Assembly: GCA_035906255.1 (NCBI GenBank)
Contig: JAMIFM010000010.1
Location: forward strand, 186,001 to 250,000
DNA length: 64,000 nt
Direction: 5' to 3'
DNA from: SB11 sp035906255
GTDB lineage: Bacteria; Bacteroidota; Bacteroidia; UBA8524
In this document: piece after piece, positions 59,488-64,000 of the stretch
Layout: the number at the start of each line of letters is the position of its first letter
Numbering within the stretch: the first letter of the stretch is position 1
Translations under genes and position numbers: made by a program
Notes under the pieces: generated by a model
Told to the model about the DNA's origin: nothing
What the model saw: the letters and a program-made list of their open reading frames with translations, nothing else
Database searches by the model: none

Positions 59488-60486
59488 ATGACACAAAAAG
59501 CATTAGTATTATTTGGTGCTGCACAAATACCTTTGGGTATAGCAACTTGGGCAGTTAAGAATGGCTGGGATACAACCATTGCTGCCAACAGCACGCAAAT
59601 GGGTAAAAAAATAAACGGCATTACCATTAAAGATGCTGCCGAAGCCCAAGGCATAAAAACAGTAACAATAGAAAAGGCGGCCGATGTTACCCCGCAAGCC
59701 TTAAATGCAGATGCCGATACAGCGTTGTTTATTTCGGCAGGCTCGCCTTGGATATTCAATGAGGTAATTTTGGAACGTTTTAAGCACCGTGTGGTAAATC
59801 TGCACGGCACAAGGTTACCAAAGGATAGGGGAGGTACACTATTCTCTTGGCAAATACTTACCGGTCAAAAAACAGGGATGTGCTTACTGCATCAAATGAC
59901 AGCCGGAATTGATGATGGCCCTATACTCACTTACGAAGAATTTATTTACCCTGCTCACTGCCGTTTACCAAAAGATTATGTGGAAGTGTACGAGCAAAAA
60001 AACACGGAGTTTATTATCAAGTTTGTGGCTACTTATAACGGACAGTTAACCCCACAAATACAACCCGAATACCTGTCTACCTATTGGCCGCGTTTGCGCG
60101 CCGATGTGCACGGCTGGATAAACTGGGATTGGGACTTTATTGAAATTGAAAGGCAAATATGTGCGTTTGATGAGCCTTACGGAGGAGCCCGTTGTCGTTT
60201 TCAAAATAAAATGGTGATTGTGCGCCATGCTTGGGGGCAGTCAACCGATGGTTATACACACCCTTTTCAGCATGGTTTGGTGTATCGCAACAATGGCAAA
60301 TGGATAAGTGTAGCTGCCAAAGGTGGTGAGTTACTTATTTGCTCTGTAAAAGACGAAGAGGGGAACGACATAATGCCTTTGATAAAACCCGGAGACCGCC
60401 TGTTTACCCATCCTGATGATTTAATGCAAACCAAAAAACGGGTAGTGAAGTCAGCCAAAGGATTAGCCGTACAAGAAGAAAAGTAG
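59488..60486 (+). CDS. Formyltransferase-family protein, probably sugar N-formyltransferase
   Basis: 332 residues from MTQKALVLFGAAQIPLGIAT. The formyltransferase fold is marked by NLHGTRLPKDRGGTLFSW, a variant of the N-x-H-x-S-x-L-P-x-x-x-G loop in which the usual Ser is Thr, with catalytic Asn and His; the catalytic Asp is in GIDDGPIL. The C-terminal part (GYTHPFQHGLVYRNNGKW) resembles the oligonucleotide-binding-like end of Fmt/ArnA-type proteins. In this setting it would N-formylate an amino sugar or nonulosonic acid with formyl-THF. It sits one base after the FemAB-like stop. Confidence 0.82.
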   Translation: MTQKALVLFGAAQIPLGIATWAVKNGWDTTIAANSTQMGKKINGITIKDAAEAQGIKTVTIEKAADVTPQALNADADTALFISAGSPWIFNEVILERFKHRVVNLHGTRLPKDRGGTLFSWQILTGQKTGMCLLHQMTAGIDDGPILTYEEFIYPAHCRLPKDYVEVYEQKNTEFIIKFVATYNGQLTPQIQPEYLSTYWPRLRADVHGWINWDWDFIEIERQICAFDEPYGGARCRFQNKMVIVRHAWGQSTDGYTHPFQHGLVYRNNGKWISVAAKGGELLICSVKDEEGNDIMPLIKPGDRLFTHPDDLMQTKKRVVKSAKGLAVQEEK

Positions 60487-60487
60487 G

Positions 60488-60519
60488 GCTGACATCCTGA
60501 GCTTGTCGAAGGGTGCGCT
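60488..60519. repeat. REP-like palindrome
   Basis: ACATCCTGAGCTTGTCGAAG followed by GGTGCGC resembles a common bacterial intergenic REP-type sequence. It sits in the only notable gap (46 bases) of the coupled sugar block. Confidence 0.5.
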
Positions 60520-60532
60520 GAAAAAATATTAA

Positions 60533-61477
60533 ATGCGATTACTTATAGTCAACTTTCATTACTTCCGTGAGGAAACATACCCATCGGGAATTTATCCTGT
60601 GAACAGGGTTGCTTTAAACAGGCAGGTAGATGAGTTGACAAAATATTACGAGTTTATTTCTCAGGAGGAATTGGCAACAGCCATTACAACAAAAAACTAC
60701 CCCGATAAAGATTTTTGCCTGATAACCATCGACGATGGATTGAAGGAGCAAATGGCCGCTTTTGAATTTTTGAACGGAAAAGGCATACCTTCAATCTTAT
60801 ACGTACCAACAGATGCTATTCAGAACCGTAAAGTACTTAACGTGCATAAACTCCACTATGTGCGTACACAAATGACTGACGGAGATTTGTTTGGTTTGTT
60901 GGATGAGAAATACCATATCGCTGATGTGAAATTTGATATGGCAGCCCTTACCAATCAATATCGCTATGATGATGATACGGCTCGCAAGGTGAAGTACTTT
61001 TTAAACTTTGTGTTGACCGAAGAACAAAAAGAAGAAGCTACTGATTTTTTCTTTAGCCGATTGGTAAGCAATGAAACCGATTTTGCCAATCAGCTATACA
61101 TGAACGAAACTGATTTGAAAACGCTTGCCAATGCAGGTGTTTTAGGCTCACACGGTTGTGCGCATATTCCATTGGCCACCAAACCTTTTGAGGATGCGAA
61201 GGCCGATATTCAACAATCATTAAACTATTTAGAAAATGTTACAGGTAAACCTGTATTATCGTTTTCATACCCTTACGGTGGTAAAGATGCTGTAAACATA
61301 GGCCTTTCACCTGCTTTTGAAGGAACAAATGTAAAGTTTGCTCTCACCATGTGGCGCGGGGTAAACACGCTTACAAATCTTAATAACCCTTTGTTTTTGC
61401 ACCGTGTTGATACCAACGATGCACCCGGAGGTAAAAACAACTCGATAGAATACATTTCAATTGGCGCAAGAGTTTAA
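60533..61477 (+). CDS. Polysaccharide deacetylase-like (NodB) protein
   Basis: 314 residues. NodB motif 1 is LITIDDGLKEQMAAF (TxDDG, metal-binding Asp), motif 2 is GSHGCAHIPLAT (SHGxxH), and SFSYPYGGKDAV is the third strand. The protein lacks a signal peptide, so it would act in the cytosol on a sugar intermediate rather than on finished polymer. Lies between the formyltransferase and the hydroxyacid dehydrogenase, and overlaps the latter by 17 bases. Confidence 0.88.
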   Translation: MRLLIVNFHYFREETYPSGIYPVNRVALNRQVDELTKYYEFISQEELATAITTKNYPDKDFCLITIDDGLKEQMAAFEFLNGKGIPSILYVPTDAIQNRKVLNVHKLHYVRTQMTDGDLFGLLDEKYHIADVKFDMAALTNQYRYDDDTARKVKYFLNFVLTEEQKEEATDFFFSRLVSNETDFANQLYMNETDLKTLANAGVLGSHGCAHIPLATKPFEDAKADIQQSLNYLENVTGKPVLSFSYPYGGKDAVNIGLSPAFEGTNVKFALTMWRGVNTLTNLNNPLFLHRVDTNDAPGGKNNSIEYISIGARV

Positions 61478-62411
61478 GATACTGGTAGCTGAAACCCTGA
61501 ATTTTAGTCCCGAAGCTGTTGAAGGACTGAAAGAGTTGGGTGATGTTACCTTACGCGATATAGAGAAGGAAAACCTTACCGATGCACTGGCTGCTTTTGA
61601 TGTATTTTGGTTTAGGTTAAAGTTTAAAATTGAAGAAAAAGACTTTCCTCCGCAATTCCGTTGCCGCTACATACTTTGTCCGGTAACAGGATTAGATCAT
61701 ATAGATTTAGCCGCTTGCGAAAAGAGAGGAATAAAGGTGTTGGCTCTGCGTGGCGAAACCGAATTTCTTAAAACGGTTAGAGCAACTGCCGAACATACTA
61801 TCGGACTTACACTTTCGCTGATGCGCCATGTGTCGCAAGCAGTTTCATCAGTGAATGAAGGAGTTTGGAATCGTGATTTGTTTAAAGGCAACGAGATATT
61901 CGGTAAGAAAGTCGGGATATTAGGCGTGGGTCGCTTAGGCACTATCGCTGCCGGCTTTTTCAAAGCTTTTGGTGCCGAAGTGTATGGCTATGACGTGAAA
62001 GACTTTGATACATCGATTTGTAAAAAAGTTAGTTCTATTGAAGAGCTTTTTGAAGCATCAGATATACTGACTATTCACTTAGCTTACAATGATACCACAC
62101 ACCATTTAGTAGATGCCAAATTGTTGCAAAAAATGAAACCAACCGCCGTATTGATAAATACAGCAAGGGGAGGTGTAATAAATAGTGCTGATTTGGTTAT
62201 GGCCTTGCAAAGTAAAACCATAGCGGGGGCTGCTTTGGATGTGATAGAGGATGAATACAATACTGCCAATAATGTGTTGGTAGCTTACGCGAAGCAAAAC
62301 GGTAATTTGATTATCACACCTCACATTGGAGGCAATACTTACGAATCATTCGCAAAAACTGAATTGTTTTTGCTCGAAAAACTGAAAAAAGCACTTCAAC
62401 TTGAGTCATAA
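61461..62411 (+). CDS. D-isomer-specific 2-hydroxyacid dehydrogenase-like protein
   Basis: 316 residues from TTG 61461. The NAD Rossmann motif is GILGVGRLGTIAAGFFKAFG (GxGxxG, about residues 154-173); HLAYNDTTHHLVD and NTARGGVINSADL are also family features, with Arg (ARGG), Glu (VIEDEYN) and His (TPHIGGNT) of the catalytic triad in place. The substrate is unknown; in this context an oxo- or hydroxyacid step of nonulosonic acid tailoring is likely. Overlaps its neighbours by 17 and 11 bases. Confidence 0.88.
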   Translation: MAQEFKILVAETLNFSPEAVEGLKELGDVTLRDIEKENLTDALAAFDVFWFRLKFKIEEKDFPPQFRCRYILCPVTGLDHIDLAACEKRGIKVLALRGETEFLKTVRATAEHTIGLTLSLMRHVSQAVSSVNEGVWNRDLFKGNEIFGKKVGILGVGRLGTIAAGFFKAFGAEVYGYDVKDFDTSICKKVSSIEELFEASDILTIHLAYNDTTHHLVDAKLLQKMKPTAVLINTARGGVINSADLVMALQSKTIAGAALDVIEDEYNTANNVLVAYAKQNGNLIITPHIGGNTYESFAKTELFLLEKLKKALQLES

Positions 62412-63129
62412 CAAGTATAAGATATTAGCAATCATCCCTGCCCGCGAAGGCTCTAAAAGGGTATTGCAAAAAAACTTTCGTCCGTTTGCAGGCACAACGT
62501 TAACGGATATTACCATACGACACGGTTTGCAGTCAAAACTGATAACTGATGTTGTACTTAGCTCAGATAGCGAAGAAGTACTTGCTATTGGACGAAAGTA
62601 TGAGGGTGTTATCAGCTTGAAAAGACCCGAGGAATTTTCAACCGATACCTCACCTGCTATCGAATTTGTGAGACACACCTTATCAGTACTTGAGCCACAA
62701 AAAGGCTATACATACGATATGGTGGTGATATTGCAGCCCAGTTCCCCTCTCCGTTATGTTGAGGATATTGATAAAACCATTGATTTATTGGCCAATAGCC
62801 CCGATGCAGATTCATCGGTAAGCGTAGTAAAGATAGATCACATGGTACATCCGGTGAAACTGAAGGTACTGAAAGGGGATGAACTATTACCATATATAGA
62901 GGAAGAAAAAGGCCGTTTTGCGGCCCACGAACTTCCCGATGTGTATGTGCGTAATTGTGCAGTATATGTTACATGGCGTAAGGATTTAGAAACCCGCCCT
63001 GATGTAATAGGAAAGAGAAGCCTTGCATACGTTATGCCTGCCGAAACTTCGGCGGATATAAACAGCATGATGGATTTTGAATTTGCCGAGTATTTGTACA
63101 AGAAGGGGTTGAAGGGAAAGAATGAGTAA
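62401..63129 (+). CDS. CMP-nonulosonate cytidylyltransferase (NeuA-like)
   Basis: 242 residues from TTG 62401. It activates the nonulosonic acid with CTP. The motif IIPAREGSKRVLQKNFRPFAG (first 20 residues of which hold the nucleotide-binding loop) and VVLSSDSEEVLAIG, VVILQPSSPLRYVEDID and SADINSMMDFEFAE match the NeuA/PseF/LegF family. The N-terminal overlap of 11 bases couples it to the dehydrogenase; the next ATG lies inside its last codons. Confidence 0.92.
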   Translation: MSHNKYKILAIIPAREGSKRVLQKNFRPFAGTTLTDITIRHGLQSKLITDVVLSSDSEEVLAIGRKYEGVISLKRPEEFSTDTSPAIEFVRHTLSVLEPQKGYTYDMVVILQPSSPLRYVEDIDKTIDLLANSPDADSSVSVVKIDHMVHPVKLKVLKGDELLPYIEEEKGRFAAHELPDVYVRNCAVYVTWRKDLETRPDVIGKRSLAYVMPAETSADINSMMDFEFAEYLYKKGLKGKNE

Positions 63130-64000
63130 GCTTAAAGAAATAGGTGGAGCAACTTTTAATTACGGAATCGGTAAATTCTTGCCGCAAGTAATAGGCTTTT
63201 TTCTAATTCCGCTTTACACAGCATACCTTTCGCCTGAAGATTATGGTATTGTTGAGTTAACAGCTGCTTTTGGTGCGTTCTCGCTTATTTTTATGCGTTT
63301 GGCACTACCCGGCTCAGTAGCCCGCTTTTATTATGAACACAAAGAAGGGCCCGAATTAAGAGATTATATCACTACCATTTATTGGTCGTTGTTAGGAATA
63401 AGCGTAGGAATGGCAGCATTAATATATCTGTTATCCTACTTTTTTCTTCAGCATTTGGTTCCCGGACTCCCTCTATGGCCCTTTGTTGGTATAGTACTAC
63501 TAACGGATATATTCTCTTCAAACTCAGAAATTCAAAAAAGGCTTATTCAGGCACGTAAACAATCGGCATATTCTGCAAAGCTTAGTATAGCAACATCACT
63601 GATAGGGATTACCACAGCTATTATTTTAGTAGCAGGATTTAATATGGGAGCATTGGGCATGGTGTGCGCCAGTTTAGTAGGTTCAGCCATTTTCTTTGCC
63701 CAAGCCCAGTTTTATTTACGGAAAGACATGGGCGGGAATTTCGATTTTAAATTGCTCATTCCATCGTTTAAGTATGCAATGAATATATTGCCTTCACACC
63801 TGGTTACTCCTTTCGGAAACTTATTGTCAAGGTCATTATTATCTGGGTTTGCATCATTAGCAGCAGTGGGTTTGTATTCGTTAGCTATGCGGTTTATTAC
63901 CCCGTTATACCTTATTAGCGATGCATTTAACACTGCTTTTTCTCCCATCTATTTTGAAGCTCGCAAAAAAGACGATGAAGAAGGGTATAAAAAATTAGAA
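63122..64000 (+). CDS. Wzx-type polysaccharide flippase (partial)
   Basis: 293 codons visible, frame open to the right edge. Starts at ATG 63122, eight bases inside neuA's end. MATE/MVF-like flippase features: ATFNYGIGKFLPQVIGFFLI, YGIVELTAAFGAFSLIFMRL, and the hydrophobic helices typical of the 12-14-helix family, with many Pro and Gly. It moves undecaprenyl-linked repeat units across the inner membrane. The rest, and any polymerase or glycosyltransferases, lie outside the window. Confidence 0.9.
   Translation, partial: MSKLKEIGGATFNYGIGKFLPQVIGFFLIPLYTAYLSPEDYGIVELTAAFGAFSLIFMRLALPGSVARFYYEHKEGPELRDYITTIYWSLLGISVGMAALIYLLSYFFLQHLVPGLPLWPFVGIVLLTDIFSSNSEIQKRLIQARKQSAYSAKLSIATSLIGITTAIILVAGFNMGALGMVCASLVGSAIFFAQAQFYLRKDMGGNFDFKLLIPSFKYAMNILPSHLVTPFGNLLSRSLLSGFASLAAVGLYSLAMRFITPLYLISDAFNTAFSPIYFEARKKDDEEGYKKLE

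Noticed and set aside
1..64000. CRISPR array
   Set aside because: No set of equal direct repeats separated by equal unique spacers was seen; the TPR and Gly-Tyr repeats are coding.
1..64000. Insertion sequences or prophage
   Set aside because: No transposase, integrase or phage structural gene was recognised; only MITE-like and REP-like repeats are present.

Overview
The window is chromosomal DNA from a member of the Bacteroidota. The evidence is direct: two complete secreted proteins end in type IX secretion (T9SS) sorting domains, several secreted proteins carry PKD or Ig-like repeats, many genes have TAnnTTTG -7 boxes with TTG-type -33 boxes (the Bacteroidota housekeeping promoter), Shine-Dalgarno sequences are rare, and TTG/GTG starts are common. 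Lineage below the phylum cannot be fixed from this sequence. The core genome looks about 40% GC by eye, and two islands are clearly richer in AT.

Layout. 1-13594 is mostly housekeeping: a partial PKD surface protein, purM, a lipoprotein, a VOC protein, a MarR regulator with a membrane protein, rsgA, metF, tatA, gatA, a degenerate lytic-transglycosylase/LysM protein, a LUD protein and lpxH. 13595-24609 is envelope-related: a MITE-like inverted repeat, an ECF sigma factor overlapping a gene for an inner-membrane-anchored protein with a C-terminal beta-barrel, a PKD lipoprotein, a GT-C-like glycosyltransferase, an outer-membrane barrel, a large T9SS cargo protein and a PhoD-like phosphatase. 

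25091-28705 is an AT-rich antiphage-type island: two adjacent, overlapping reverse-transcriptase genes followed at once by a structured RNA candidate. Its apical loop holds CACACACA and it ends in an intrinsic terminator. This matches the architecture of defense-associated reverse transcriptase type 3 (DRT3; UG3 + UG8 + ncRNA) and is the main find. 28765-36187 returns to core genes (htpG, a DUF486 membrane protein, acyl-CoA synthetase, a CAU tRNA that is probably Ile2, and a TetR-SDR-metallohydrolase module with a shared operator). 36203-38790 is a second AT-rich island: a tight three-gene operon (short membrane protein, STAND-like protein without a P-loop, winged-helix/TPR protein) that looks like a split STAND-type conflict system. 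39655-42974 pairs a secreted Ig-like protein with a protein resembling the pore-forming N-terminal domain of Cry delta-endotoxins.

43063-49988 is core again (rlmD, ctp protease, yidD, rnpA, rpmH, a SusE-like T9SS protein, asd). 50159-64000 is a capsule/exopolysaccharide locus: Wza and Wzc, a regulator with its own promoter, a UDP-HexNAc dehydrogenase and epimerase, then a translationally coupled block for a nonulosonic (sialic-like) acid (NeuB, NeuC, FemAB/GNAT-like, formyltransferase, deacetylase, dehydrogenase, NeuA) and the start of a Wzx flippase that leaves the window. Many genes in this block overlap by a few bases, which suggests one long transcript.
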